Source of the DNA: Sphingopyxis sp.
GTDB taxonomy: Bacteria > Pseudomonadota > Alphaproteobacteria > Sphingomonadales > Sphingomonadaceae
Reading direction: 5' to 3'
Assembly: GCF_016704835.1 (NCBI RefSeq)
Contig: NZ_JADIZJ010000001.1
Coordinates: 1,473,001 to 1,537,000 of the forward strand
DNA length: 64,000 bases
Shown here: positions 18,240 to 26,747 of the stretch, piece after piece
How positions within the stretch are numbered: position 1 is the first letter of the stretch
Layout of the letters: each line of letters starts with the position of its first letter
Position numbers and translations under genes: made by a program
Notes under the pieces: model-generated
Databases searched by the model: none
What the model saw: the letters and a program-made list of their open reading frames with translations, nothing else
Told to the model about the DNA's origin: nothing

Positions 18240-19709
18240 TCAAGTTCCCTGCCGCACCATGAAGATGTCGCCGCCGATGCCGATGAGGAAAAGGTTGCCC
18301 GCGCTGTCTTCGCCGAACGAGGCAATCGAGTTGAGCGTCCCGGCGTCAGGGGCGAAATCCTCGTTGCGCCGCGCGAAGCGCGACGCGGCGAGCGTCTGGC
18401 CGGGAACAAGGCTGGCGAAGGGCACCGACCAGATATTGCCCGAGACGAAATCGGCGAAGACATATTGGCCGACGAGCGAGGGCACCGGGCCACGATAGAC
18501 ATAACCGCCGGTGATCGAATTGCCCTGTCGTGGTCCGCTGCCATGACCATATTCGGCGACTGGCGGGGTCAGCCCGGCAGGGGCGGTGCCCGTATAGGGC
18601 TGCGTGCCTTCGAGGAAGCGCCAGCCGAAATTGAGCCCCGGCTGCGTCGTCGTCACCGCGTCGATTTCCTCGACCGCACCCTGCCCGACGTCGCCGATCA
18701 GCAGCATCGATCCGGCGAATGAGGCACGGAACGGGTTGCGCAGGCCAAAGGCATAGACATAGGGATCGCCGCCGCCGGCCAGAAACGGATTCCCCGGCGC
18801 CGGGGAATAGCTGTTGCCCCCCGCCCCGACCGCGAAGCGCAGAATCTTGCCGAGGCGCGAGTTCGTGTTCTGGGCATTGTTGCCCGGATCGCCGCCACCG
18901 CCGCCGTCGCCGACGCCAACATAGACATGGCCGTCGGGCCCGAACCCGATCCAGCCGCCATTGTGATTTTCGAAATCGGTATGCGGCACGCTGAGTACCG
19001 TGTCGTAAGCGGTCGATGAGTTGGGCTGGCCCAGCGTATAGCGGCGGACTTGAACCGCGCCGTTGGTCGCGGTTGCGACCGCGAACAGGCGCTGCGACGT
19101 TGCATGGTCGGGATAGGCGGCAAGGCCGAGCAAACCGCGCTCGCCGCTGGTCGAAATGTCGGTGATGTCGAGCACCAGCGTCCGGCTGCCGTTCGCGGGA
19201 TCGAAGCGGTACACATTGCCGCCCTTCTCGACGACATAGACGTTGCTGCTGCCGGGGATCGGCGCGACGTAGAGTGGTTGGCTGAAGCCCGTGCCGACGC
19301 GCACAACCGATATGCCCTCGCGGCTGTTGGTTACCGTGATGTTGACCGCTTGCGTGACGCTTGCCTGGCCGTCGCTGACGCGGAGCACGACGGCATAGAC
19401 ATTGTCGCCGCTGGCATCCTCGGGCAGGTCGAAATCGGGAACAGCATTAAAACTGAGCGCGCCCGCGCCGGTTATTGCAAAGCGCGCTGCATCGGCACCC
19501 CCGTCGACGGTAAAGGTCAGCGCGTCGCCATTGGGATCGGTCGCGGTTGCTTGATAGGCGGCAGTGGTGTTCTCGACGACGCTAGCGGTTTGCAGCGAGG
19601 TGAAGCTGGGCGGAGCATTGGCCGCGGGCGGGGTGCCACCGCCGCCGCCTCCTCCACCGCAAGATGCCAGCAATAGCGGCGTGAGAGCAAAAACGACGCG
19701 CATTCGCAT
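18240..19709 (-). CDS. Lipoprotein PQQ-type sugar dehydrogenase (GSDH fold) with cadherin-like domain
   Basis: 489 residues. A lipobox LLASC (Cys17) is followed by a run of glycines, so this is an outer-membrane or periplasmic lipoprotein. Residues about 30-130 form a cadherin/Ig-like domain with the calcium-type pattern ATDPNGDALTF. The rest is a six-bladed glucose/sorbosone dehydrogenase propeller: GERGLLGLAAYP, catalytic His in HNGGWIGFGPDGHVYVGVGDGG, GKILRF, GLRNPFRASF, and GWRFLEG. Such proteins oxidise sugars with soluble PQQ. The start at 19709 is the first of two close methionines; it lies divergent to an XRE regulator whose operators are 100 bases away. Confidence 0.9.
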   Translation of the reverse strand: MRMRVVFALTPLLLASCGGGGGGGGTPPAANAPPSFTSLQTASVVENTTAAYQATATDPNGDALTFTVDGGADAARFAITGAGALSFNAVPDFDLPEDASGDNVYAVVLRVSDGQASVTQAVNITVTNSREGISVVRVGTGFSQPLYVAPIPGSSNVYVVEKGGNVYRFDPANGSRTLVLDITDISTSGERGLLGLAAYPDHATSQRLFAVATATNGAVQVRRYTLGQPNSSTAYDTVLSVPHTDFENHNGGWIGFGPDGHVYVGVGDGGGGGDPGNNAQNTNSRLGKILRFAVGAGGNSYSPAPGNPFLAGGGDPYVYAFGLRNPFRASFAGSMLLIGDVGQGAVEEIDAVTTTQPGLNFGWRFLEGTQPYTGTAPAGLTPPVAEYGHGSGPRQGNSITGGYVYRGPVPSLVGQYVFADFVSGNIWSVPFASLVPGQTLAASRFARRNEDFAPDAGTLNSIASFGEDSAGNLFLIGIGGDIFMVRQGT

Positions 19710-19802
19710 GGCCAATCGGCCTTTCGTGATCGAGCCCATCCCTCGGGGGCAACCTGCCACCCGCGCGCGGCGCCTGCAACCCTGGCGGTTTACCAAGATG
19801 CC

Positions 19803-19856
19803 TGTAAAGAGTGTTTGACAGGCGGATCCGGTAGATGTAAAGAGCTCTTGACAGGC
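19803..19856 (+). promoter_or_regulatory. Paired operator and -35 elements upstream of XRE gene
   Basis: Two 21-base direct repeats, 19803-19823 and 19836-19856, begin with TGTAAAGAG and end with TTGACAGGC, centred 33 bases (three helical turns) apart. The second contains TGTAAAGAGCTCTTGACA, a near-perfect palindrome. Each repeat carries a consensus -35 TTGACA; from 19815-19820 a 17-base spacer leads to TAAAGA inside the second repeat. The geometry suggests autoregulation by the adjacent XRE protein, which would cover the promoter. Confidence 0.6.
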
Positions 19857-19868
19857 AAGGGAGCGGCT

Positions 19869-20075
19869 GTGGAAAATCGGGTGCGCAAATTTCGCGAGGC
19901 GGCGGGGTGGAGCCAGGGCGAACTTGCCCGCCGGCTTGGCGTGTCGCGCCAGACGATCAATGCGGTCGAAACCGACAAATATGACCCCAGCCTGCCGCTC
20001 GCGCTCCGGATGGCGGGGCTGTTCGCCCTCGAAGTGCGCGAGCTGTTTATCGACCATTGGACGGCGAAGGAGTAG
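19869..20075 (+). CDS. Small XRE-family transcriptional regulator
   Basis: 68 residues, almost entirely one helix-turn-helix: KFREAAGWSQGELARRLGVSRQTINAVETDKYDPSLPLALRMAGLF. It resembles the short stand-alone XRE repressors found before a membrane protein gene. The GTG at 19869 is chosen because AAGGGAG sits 7-12 bases upstream; an upstream in-frame start at 19815 would place the operators inside the gene. It is followed four bases later by a membrane protein with its own strong ribosome binding site, so the two form an operon. It probably binds the palindromic repeats at 19803-19856. Confidence 0.9.
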   Translation: MENRVRKFREAAGWSQGELARRLGVSRQTINAVETDKYDPSLPLALRMAGLFALEVRELFIDHWTAKE

Positions 20076-20079
20076 CGAG

Positions 20080-20748
20080 ATGACGACGCAGGCAAGCAAG
20101 GCCGCAGGATGGCGCAAGATCGCCATGCAGGCGGCGATCGGCGCGGCGGCGGGCGCGGGCGGCATGGTCGCGATGCTGGCATTCATCGAGGCGCAGGGCG
20201 GGCTTGACTGGGCGCCCTCGGCGATCATCCTGCTCGGAGTCGGGTTCATCTATGCGCTGATGGGGCTGTTCGTCGGGCTGGGTACCGCGGCACCGCGCCT
20301 GTTCGGTCAGCGGATGCTCAACGTCGCCGATGCCGAGGAAATCGTCGAGGAACGCGCCAATATGGGCGCCAGCGCGATCAGCTGTCTGATCCTGGGCGCG
20401 GCGCTGATGTTGCTGGCGCATGCGGTCGCGGCGGACGCTGCGAGTACGGCGGCCCTGGTCAGCCCTGCAGTCGCGTTCTGGATCTTACTGGCGGTGCTGG
20501 TCGGTTTCACCGCGGTGTCGGTGTGGATGTGGCAAAGCTTTGATGAATTGTGGCGCCAAATGACGATGGAAATTTCGGCGATCACCGGCAATCTGCTCCT
20601 GTTGGTTGCGATCATCTGGGGCGGCGCCGCCGCGGTGGGGCTGGCAGTCGGTCCGCACCCGCTCGATCTGGTGTCGATCGCGTTCGGATCGCTCTTGCTC
20701 GCCTGTTTTGCGGGCGCGGGATGGCGCGGGATGATGGCGCCGCGGTAA
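20080..20748 (+). CDS. Multi-pass membrane protein, partner of XRE regulator
   Basis: 222 residues with about six hydrophobic segments (near 13-30, 43-65, 100-125, 130-152, 170-192, 200-216). A cytoplasmic loop includes EEIVEERANMGASAISC. AAGGAG lies 8-13 bases before the ATG at 20080. It belongs to a type of unknown-function integral membrane protein repeatedly paired with a small XRE repressor. No transport or enzymatic motif is visible, so no function is proposed beyond being the likely controlled target of the regulator. Confidence 0.85.
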   Translation: MTTQASKAAGWRKIAMQAAIGAAAGAGGMVAMLAFIEAQGGLDWAPSAIILLGVGFIYALMGLFVGLGTAAPRLFGQRMLNVADAEEIVEERANMGASAISCLILGAALMLLAHAVAADAASTAALVSPAVAFWILLAVLVGFTAVSVWMWQSFDELWRQMTMEISAITGNLLLLVAIIWGGAAAVGLAVGPHPLDLVSIAFGSLLLACFAGAGWRGMMAPR

Positions 20749-20781
20749 ACTGCGGCTCCCACAGGATGCAGACCCGTCCTT

Positions 20782-20859
20782 CATCGTCATCCCGAATTTG
20801 ATCCGGGATCCATGACGACAGCGCGGCTATGAATTCCGGATCAAGTCCGGGATGACGAA
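20782..20859. repeat. Inverted repeat family C (GTCATCCCG...CGGGATGACG)
   Basis: An imperfect palindrome with arms of roughly 25 bases, starting CGTCATCCCGAA and ending CCGGGATGACG, lies between convergent genes. A second copy is at 29551-29622 and a diverged one near 39659-39742. This is a dispersed REP-like intergenic element. Confidence 0.75.
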
Positions 20860-20920
20860 GCTTGCTGAACGACCGTCCTTCCACCTCCATATCCGGATTC
20901 CCGCTGGCTCGATCCCAAAC

Positions 20921-20955
20921 AAAAAGGGCGCCCGGTTCCCCCGAACCGGGCGCCC
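20921..20955 (-). terminator. Rho-independent terminator of glnA
   Basis: Arms GGGCGCCCGGTTC (20926-20938) and GAACCGGGCGCCC (20943-20955) pair perfectly over a 4-base loop. On the minus strand the stem is followed by TTTTT (20921-20925). It lies 27 bases past the glnA stop and is a textbook intrinsic terminator for glnBA. Confidence 0.92.
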
Positions 20956-20981
20956 TCCTTGGCGTCGCTGACCCTTGCGGA

Positions 20982-22394
20982 TCAGGCGCTGTAGTACATG
21001 TCGAACTCGACCGGGCTCGGGGTCTGTTCGACGCGATACACTTCGTCCCACTTCAACTCGACATAGGCTTCGATCTGATCCTTGGTGAACACGTCGCCCT
21101 TGAGCAGGAAGTCGTGGTCGGCGATCAACGCGTCGAGTGCTTCGCGCAAGCTGCCGCAGACGGTCGGGACTTCGGCGAGTTCTTCGGGCGGCAGGTCATA
21201 GAGATTCTTGTCCATCGGGTCGCCCGGGTGGATCTTGTTCTGGATGCCATCGAGCCCTGCCATCAGCAGCGCCGAGTAGCACAGATAGGGGTTCGCCATC
21301 GCGTCGGGGAAGCGGAACTCGACGCGCTTGGCCTTGGCGCCCGCGCCATAGGGAATACGGCACGAGGCCGACCGGTTGCGCGACGAGTAAGCGAGCAGCA
21401 CCGGCGCTTCAAAGCCGGGGACTAGGCGCTTGTAGCTGTTCGTCGTAGGGTTGGTGAAAGCGTTGAGCGCTTTGGCGTGCTTGACCACGCCGCCGATGAA
21501 ATAGAGGCACATGTCGCTGAGGCCCGCATAGCCGTTGCCGGCGAACAGCGGCTTGCCCTTTTCCCAGATCGAGATGTGGGTGTGCATGCCCGATCCATTG
21601 TCGTCCTTGATCGGCTTCGGCATGAAGGTCGCGGTCTTGCCGTAAGCATGCGCGACCTGGTGCACGACATATTTGTAGATCTGCATGCGGTCAGCGGTTT
21701 CGGTGAGCGTGCCAAAGGTCAGCCCGAGTTCGTGCTGCGCCGCGGCGACTTCATGGTGATGCTTGTCGCAGGGCAGGCCCATTTCGAGCATCGTCGAGAC
21801 CATCTCGCCGCGGATGTCGACGGCGCTGTCGACCGGCGCGACGGGGAAATAGCCGCCCTTGGCACGCGGGCGGTGAGCAAGGTTGCCGCCTTCATAGCTG
21901 CGGCCGGTGTTGGTCGGCAGCTCGATGTCGTCGATTTCGAAGCCCGACTTGTTGTAGCCGGTTTCGAAACGGACATCGTCGAACATGAAAAATTCGGCTT
22001 CGGGGCCGACATAGACGGTGTCGCCGATGCCGGTCGAGGCGACATAGGCCTCGGCGCGCTTCGCGGTGGTGCGCGGATCGCGGGCATAGCCTTCGCCGGT
22101 CGATGGCTCGACAATGTCGCAGAAGATCACGAGCATCGGGGTGGCCGAGAAGGGGTCGTCATAGACCGCTTCGAGATCGGGCATCAGGATCATGTCGGAC
22201 TCGTTGATCGCCTTCCAGCCTTCGATCGACGAACCGTCGAACATCAGGCCATCTTCAAGCTCGTCCTCGCCGATCACCGAAGCGACCATGGTCAAATGCT
22301 GCCACTTGCCCTTGGGATCGGTGAAGCGCAGGTCGACCCACTCGATGTCGTTTTCCTTGATCCGGGCGATGATGTCCTTGGGCTTCGTAGCCAT
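20982..22394 (-). CDS. glnA: Type I glutamine synthetase
   Basis: 470 residues, the standard GSI-beta dodecamer subunit. It condenses ammonia and glutamate using ATP in the cytoplasm. Signatures: FDGSSIEGW, VGPEAEFFMFD, HHHEVAAAQHE (metal and ammonia site), KPIKDDNGSGMHTHIS (ATP site), and NRSASCRIP. The adenylylation loop KNLYDLPPEE is intact with Tyr399, corresponding to Tyr397 of enteric GS, so control by GlnE is expected. It lies 72 bases downstream of glnB in the same direction and ends in a strong terminator, the usual glnBA operon of alphaproteobacteria. Confidence 0.98.
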   Translation of the reverse strand: MATKPKDIIARIKENDIEWVDLRFTDPKGKWQHLTMVASVIGEDELEDGLMFDGSSIEGWKAINESDMILMPDLEAVYDDPFSATPMLVIFCDIVEPSTGEGYARDPRTTAKRAEAYVASTGIGDTVYVGPEAEFFMFDDVRFETGYNKSGFEIDDIELPTNTGRSYEGGNLAHRPRAKGGYFPVAPVDSAVDIRGEMVSTMLEMGLPCDKHHHEVAAAQHELGLTFGTLTETADRMQIYKYVVHQVAHAYGKTATFMPKPIKDDNGSGMHTHISIWEKGKPLFAGNGYAGLSDMCLYFIGGVVKHAKALNAFTNPTTNSYKRLVPGFEAPVLLAYSSRNRSASCRIPYGAGAKAKRVEFRFPDAMANPYLCYSALLMAGLDGIQNKIHPGDPMDKNLYDLPPEELAEVPTVCGSLREALDALIADHDFLLKGDVFTKDQIEAYVELKWDEVYRVEQTPSPVEFDMYYSA

Positions 22395-22466
22395 GGTCTG
22401 AACTTCCTTCTTGCGATGATGACCGGCTCTGCCGGCTTAGTTGAACAGGGTGAGGAGCAGGTTGGT

Positions 22467-22805
22467 CTAGAGCGCGTCCTCGTTGCGTTCGCCGGTGCGG
22501 ATGCGCAGCGCGGTTTCGACCGGGATCACGAAAATCTTGCCGTCGCCGATGCGACCGGTCTGCGCGGCGGCGGCGATCGCCTCGACCACGCGTTCGGCCA
22601 TCGAATCCTCGACGATCACTTCCAATTTCACCTTGGGCAGGAAATCGACGACATATTCGGCGCCGCGATAGAGTTCGGTGTGTCCCTTCTGGCGGCCGAA
22701 ACCCTTGGCCTCGGTGACGGTGATGCCGCTGACCCCGACTTCGTGCAGCGCTTCCTTGACCTCGTCGAGCTTGAACGGCTTGATGATCGCCTCAATCTTC
22801 TTCAC
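22467..22805 (-). CDS. glnB: Nitrogen regulatory protein PII
   Basis: 112 residues, exactly the PII length. It senses 2-oxoglutarate, ATP/ADP and, through uridylylation, glutamine; it controls GlnE and NtrB. Tyr51 in the T-loop (TELYRGAEYVV) is the uridylylation site; the B-loop TGRIGDGKIFV and C-loop RIRTGE are intact. The GTG start at 22805 gives VKKIEAIIKPF, the usual N-terminus; longer readings add residues not seen in PII. It is first gene of the glnB-glnA unit; a sigma-54-like promoter is proposed upstream. Confidence 0.97.
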   Translation of the reverse strand: MKKIEAIIKPFKLDEVKEALHEVGVSGITVTEAKGFGRQKGHTELYRGAEYVVDFLPKVKLEVIVEDSMAERVVEAIAAAAQTGRIGDGKIFVIPVETALRIRTGERNEDAL

Positions 22806-22915
22806 GCTTCTCGTCCCCCTTTGGGCATTTCGCATCGCTCGCAGTCAGAGCCGGATCAGGCCTGCCTGTCCGGTTCGCACCTGTGAGTCGCTGCGAGGCC
22901 CCGTCATCTTGCACC

Positions 22916-22933
22916 AATCAAGAGCCGTGCCAA
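22916..22933 (-). promoter_or_regulatory. Sigma-54-like promoter for glnBA
   Basis: The minus strand reads TTGGCACGGCTCTTGATT. The -24 element TTGGCACG is a full match to the RpoN consensus, and TTG stands at the right 4-base spacing for -12, but the conserved GC is GA here. It lies about 110 bases before the glnB start, consistent with the nitrogen-regulated glnB promoters of other proteobacteria. No clear NtrC sites were seen. Confidence 0.45.
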
Positions 22934-23045
22934 TTGGCGAATCGCGCGGTTTTGGTAAGAATTTTGAAACGACGTTGCGGCGGTGCCCAGCGGGTGGGCA
23001 ATGACGTTCGCGTACTGCCTAAATAATAGGCACGCATTGTGGAAT

Positions 23046-23139
23046 CGTCAGTGCGAGCGAAGCGAAGCAATCTCGGGCCCTCCGCCTCAAGCAAGGCTGA
23101 TAACGGGAGATTGCTTCGCCGTGGCTCCTCGCCATGACG
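23046..23139. repeat. Inverted repeat family A, copy 2
   Basis: Left end CGTCAGTGCGAGCGAAGCGA and right end reading CGTCATGGCGAGG on the other strand flank the AGCAATCTC/GAGATTGCT core. Arms are interrupted, unlike the perfect copy at 421-492. Confidence 0.7.
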
Positions 23140-23154
23140 AGTCGTTGGAGCGCG

Positions 23155-25341
23155 TCAGCGTCCCATCGGCGCGGACGAATCCGCCAGATTGGCCTTGGTC
23201 CAGTTCGAGCGTTCGATGACGTAAGCGCGGATCGCTTCGGCATCCTGCGGGGTCAGCACCTTCGCAAAGCTCACCATGCCGCGCTCCTTCAGCGCGCCGT
23301 CGATGATCACCGACTTCCATGCCTCGGCATTGGCGAGCGTCCCCGAAACGCGAAGATCGGGGGTGAAGCCGTTGCCGATCGCGCTGTCGCCGTGACAGAC
23401 CATGCAATAGCGCCCGAAATGCGCCTTGCCAGCCGCGACCTGCGCCGCGCTGGCGGTCATTGGCGGCGGGTTCCACGCGAGAGTCGTCGCCGCTGGCGGG
23501 GCGGGGAGCTCAGCGGTGCCGCCGATCTTGAGCACGACGAGGCGCGGGATGTTGGGGATCTTGCGCGTCGCGCCCCCGGCGACCCCGGCGACGAGCGGGA
23601 AGGCGCCGCCCTTGCTCGTCTGGAAGGCGATGTATTGCACGCCGCCGACGCGGAAGGTCGACGGCGCGCTGACGATCCCCGACTGCATGTCAAGGTCGAG
23701 CAATTGCTTGCCGGTGTCGGCGGCATAGGCGCGAAAACGGCCGAGGCTGGTGCCTTGGAACACGAGGTTGCCCGCGGTCGTCATCGTGCCGCCGTTCCAG
23801 GCAGCGGGATGGTTCACCGCCCATGCGACCTTGCCGCTGCGCGGGTCGAAGGCGACGAGGCGGCCGGTCGTCGCTGCGATCGCAGCGCGGAACGCCGCCT
23901 TGTCGTCAGGTAGCATCGTCTTGTTCAGTGAGGCGCCGATATTGAACCCCAGCACCTTGCGCCGGTCGAGCTCGTCCATGTCGGCCAGATAGCCCTGCGG
24001 GATCTGCTGCGCGGGAATATAGACGAGGCCGGTCGCCGGATTATAGCTCATCGGGTGCCAATTGTGCGCGCCGAGCGCACCGGGGATGGCGATGAAAGGC
24101 TTGCCAGTCTTGTAGAAGCGCGCCTCGGGATTCTCGATCGGGCGGCCGGTGGCGAGGTCGTAGCCCGTTGCCCAGTTGATCCCGTCAACGAAGGGCTTGG
24201 CGTCAATCAGCTTGCCGTTGCTGCGGTCGATCGTGAAAAAGAAGCCGTTCTTCGGCGCATGGTACAGTACCTTGGTCGGCTTGCCGTTCACCGCCTGCTC
24301 GGCAAGGATGATCGGCTGGGTCGCGGTATAGTCCCAAGTCTCGCCCGGCGTTTCCTGATAATGCCATTTATACTTGCCGGTCGTGGCGTCGAGAGCGACG
24401 ACCGAGGAGAGGAACCAGTTGTCGCCTACACCATTCGAGCGCGTGCCATGGTTCCACGGATTGCCGTTGCCGACGCCGAGATATATCTGGTCGAGATCCT
24501 TGTCGTAGACGATCGCGTCCCACACGGTGCCGCCGCCGCCCGAGGTCTGCCACTCGCCCTTGTCGGACCATGTGGCGTTCGCCTTGCTTGCAAAGATGTC
24601 GTCGCTGGCGGCGCCATCCTTCGCCTTGGTCGGATTGGGCGCGGTGTAGAAGCGCCAGCGCTCCTTGCCGGTGTCGGCGTCATAGGCGGTGACGTAACCG
24701 CGCACGCCGAATTCGGCGCCGCCATTGCCGATCAGCACCATGTCCTTCACGACGCGCGGCGCGCCGGTGATGGTGTAGGGTTTCGAGGTGTCAAAGGTCT
24801 GCCTCGACCAAAGCTCCTTGCCGGTCTTCTTGTCGAGCGCGATCAGGCGACCATCGAGCGCGCCGACGAAGACCTTGTCGCCCCACACCGCGACGCCGCG
24901 GTTGACGACGTCGCAGCAGGCCGAAACCGCGCGCTCGCCGGGAACCTTGGGATCGAATTTCCACAGCGGCTTGCCGGTCGCGGCGTCCCAGGCGCTGACT
25001 TTCGACCAGGCGTGGGTGACGTACATGACGCCGTCGACGACCACCGGAGTTGCTTCCTGCCCGCGCGCATCGTCGAGGTCGGCGGTCCAAGCGATGCCGA
25101 GGGTGCCGACATTCTTGTCGCTGATATCGGTGAGCGGGCTGAAGCGCTGTTCGTCGTAGCTGTAGCCGATCGCGCCCCAATCATTGCCGTTACCGCCGGT
25201 CTTGAGCAGGGTCTCGCTGGCCTTTTCGGCATCGTCGAGCGAGCCTGCACCGGTGATGCTGTCATTTTGCGATGCGTTGCATGAAGCCAATGCCAGTGCT
25301 GCGCAGCCCAGAAGCGCGGTCGTAAAGCCCCGTTTCGCCAT
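23155..25341 (-). CDS. PQQ-dependent quinohaemoprotein dehydrogenase, lipoprotein
   Basis: 728 residues. A lipobox LASC with Cys21 ends the signal sequence, so the enzyme is probably lipid-anchored in the periplasm. An eight-bladed PQQ propeller follows: the vicinal disulfide Cys pair in SACCDVV near 142, W-motifs such as TGKPLWKF and TGKERWRF, and WDYTATQP near 333 with the catalytic Asp. The C-terminal domain is a cytochrome c with CMVCH near 643-647. This is the type II quinohaemoprotein alcohol dehydrogenase architecture; the substrate is likely an alcohol or aldehyde. A perfect palindrome TTGACGTTAACGTCAA lies 29 bases upstream of the start. Confidence 0.93.
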   Translation of the reverse strand: MAKRGFTTALLGCAALALASCNASQNDSITGAGSLDDAEKASETLLKTGGNGNDWGAIGYSYDEQRFSPLTDISDKNVGTLGIAWTADLDDARGQEATPVVVDGVMYVTHAWSKVSAWDAATGKPLWKFDPKVPGERAVSACCDVVNRGVAVWGDKVFVGALDGRLIALDKKTGKELWSRQTFDTSKPYTITGAPRVVKDMVLIGNGGAEFGVRGYVTAYDADTGKERWRFYTAPNPTKAKDGAASDDIFASKANATWSDKGEWQTSGGGGTVWDAIVYDKDLDQIYLGVGNGNPWNHGTRSNGVGDNWFLSSVVALDATTGKYKWHYQETPGETWDYTATQPIILAEQAVNGKPTKVLYHAPKNGFFFTIDRSNGKLIDAKPFVDGINWATGYDLATGRPIENPEARFYKTGKPFIAIPGALGAHNWHPMSYNPATGLVYIPAQQIPQGYLADMDELDRRKVLGFNIGASLNKTMLPDDKAAFRAAIAATTGRLVAFDPRSGKVAWAVNHPAAWNGGTMTTAGNLVFQGTSLGRFRAYAADTGKQLLDLDMQSGIVSAPSTFRVGGVQYIAFQTSKGGAFPLVAGVAGGATRKIPNIPRLVVLKIGGTAELPAPPAATTLAWNPPPMTASAAQVAAGKAHFGRYCMVCHGDSAIGNGFTPDLRVSGTLANAEAWKSVIIDGALKERGMVSFAKVLTPQDAEAIRAYVIERSNWTKANLADSSAPMGR

Positions 25342-25369
25342 CCCTTGCTCTCCCGTTCGACGCCTATCG

Positions 25370-25385
25370 TTGACGTTAACGTCAA
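25370..25385. promoter_or_regulatory. Perfect 16-bp palindromic operator
   Basis: TTGACGTTAACGTCAA is identical on both strands and lies 29 bases before the PQQ dehydrogenase start. A close relative, TTGACGTGCACGTAAA, sits before the acyl-CoA dehydrogenase at 39818-39833. The shape resembles sites of MerR-type regulators of branched-chain acyl and terpene catabolism (LiuR/AtuR group), as recalled; the regulator is not in the window. Confidence 0.6.
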
Positions 25386-25465
25386 GACTGCGCCGGATGA
25401 GCGAGCGGTGCAAGCGCGAATATGGGGGTGGAAACGGGGGTTGTAAGCGCGCGCCGCTTAGCGGC

Positions 25466-26305
25466 TCACTGCCAAGGCGGCGCGTTCAGACCCTTTGGGC
25501 TCGCGGTGAAAATCTCGCAGCCCGTTTCGGTAATCCCGATGCTGTGTTCGAACTGCGCCGACAGCGAGCGGTCGCGCGTCACCGCCGTCCAGCCGTCGGG
25601 CAGCATCTTCACGGCAAACTTGCCGGTGTTGATCATCGGCTCGATCGTGAAGAACATGCCGGGTTTAAGCTCCGGCCCGGTGCCGGGACGACCGGCATGG
25701 ACGACCTCGGGCGCATCGTGGAACATCTGTCCCAGCCCGTGGCCGCAGAAATCGCGGACGACCGAATAGCGGTGGCGTTCGGCGTGCGTCTGGATCGCGT
25801 GCGCGACGTCGCCCATCCGGTTGCCGGGCTTCGCCTGCTCGATGCCGAGCATCAGGCATTCATAGGTCACATCGACCAGTCGTTTCGCCTTGATCGGCAC
25901 GTCGCCGACCAGATACATGCGGCTGGTGTCGCCGTGCCAGCCATCGATGATCGTCGTGACGTCGATGTTGACGATATCGCCCTCGCGCACCGGCTTGTCG
26001 TCGGGAATGCCGTGGCAGACAACATGGTTGATACTGGTGCAGCAGCTGTGCGTGAAGCCGCGATAGCCGAGCGTCGCGGGAATGCCGCCACCGTCGAGCA
26101 TCATCGTGCGGACGAGGTCATCGATCGCTGCGGTTGTCACGCCCGGCTGAACAAAGGGAACGAGCGCGTCGAGGATTTCGGCTGACAGCCGTCCCGCCTT
26201 GCGCATTCCGGCAAAGCCCGCCTCGTCGTGCAGCTTGATCGTGCCGTCGCGCACGGGGGTGGGCGCGCCGGCGTCGGCGGTGGTTACGGAGACATAGTCG
26301 TACAT
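25466..26305 (-). CDS. map: Type I methionine aminopeptidase
   Basis: 279 residues. It removes the initiator methionine from nascent proteins in the cytoplasm. All five metal ligands are visible: Asp115 (VNIDV), Asp126 (HGDTS), His189 (CGHGLG), Glu222 (FTIEPM) and Glu253 (QFEHS), and His97-type residue in NHVVCHG binds substrate. The N-terminal 20 residues before the pita-bread fold are a short extension. It is transcribed alone, with the PQQ dehydrogenase downstream and the toxin-antitoxin pair upstream. Confidence 0.96.
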   Translation of the reverse strand: MYDYVSVTTADAGAPTPVRDGTIKLHDEAGFAGMRKAGRLSAEILDALVPFVQPGVTTAAIDDLVRTMMLDGGGIPATLGYRGFTHSCCTSINHVVCHGIPDDKPVREGDIVNIDVTTIIDGWHGDTSRMYLVGDVPIKAKRLVDVTYECLMLGIEQAKPGNRMGDVAHAIQTHAERHRYSVVRDFCGHGLGQMFHDAPEVVHAGRPGTGPELKPGMFFTIEPMINTGKFAVKMLPDGWTAVTRDRSLSAQFEHSIGITETGCEIFTASPKGLNAPPWQ

Positions 26306-26353
26306 GAGATGGGATATAGCGGCTGGGGGCCGAAAAAGCGAGAGGCGGCGGCG

Positions 26354-26736
26354 TCAGCTTTTGGCAAGATGATCGCGGAACCAGTCCGCGAGCTCGCGTT
26401 TCGACAGCTCTCCCGCCGCGAGCGCGAGGAAGGTCACCACCAATTTGGCATCGGCGGCAGTCAAGTCATGGCCGTTCAGCATCAGAAAGGTTTCACTGAC
26501 GACCGCGGCGGTGCGCTTGTTGCCGTCGGCAAAGGGGTGGTTGCGCGCGATGCCAAAGGCGAGGATGCGGCCAGATCGGCTGCATCGGGATTGCCATCAG
26601 CGACGAGTTTTTGCGGCCGCGCCATGGCGCTTTCGAGCATGCCAGAATCGCGCACGCCTTCGCCGCCGCCATGTTCGGCCAGCTGTTCCAGGTGGGCCGC
26701 CAGAGCGACCTCCAGCGATACCCAGAGCCAGTTCAT
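26354..26736 (-). pseudogene. Doc/Fic-family toxin, frameshifted
   Basis: The first part reads MNWLWVSLEVALAAHLEQLAEHGGG and MLESAMARP...DAADLAA, the usual N-terminal half of Doc; the Fic-type core HPFADGNKRT and the C-terminal ADWFRDHLAKS continue in another frame. One base is missing around 26567-26570; restoring it gives 127 residues, normal for Doc. Doc toxins phosphorylate EF-Tu through the HPFxDGNKR motif, which is intact in the second piece. The gene starts 11 bases after the AbrB-like antitoxin stop. Either the toxin is inactivated or the base call is wrong. Confidence 0.8.
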
Positions 26737-26747
26737 CGACGGTATCG

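Larger units (their letters stand above)
22806..23154. other. glnB upstream region
   Basis: 349 bases without a gene. It holds a sigma-54-like promoter (22916-22933), an AT-richer patch near 22940-22975, and repeat family A at 23046-23139, and separates glnB from the downstream end of the PQQ dehydrogenase. Confidence 0.6.
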
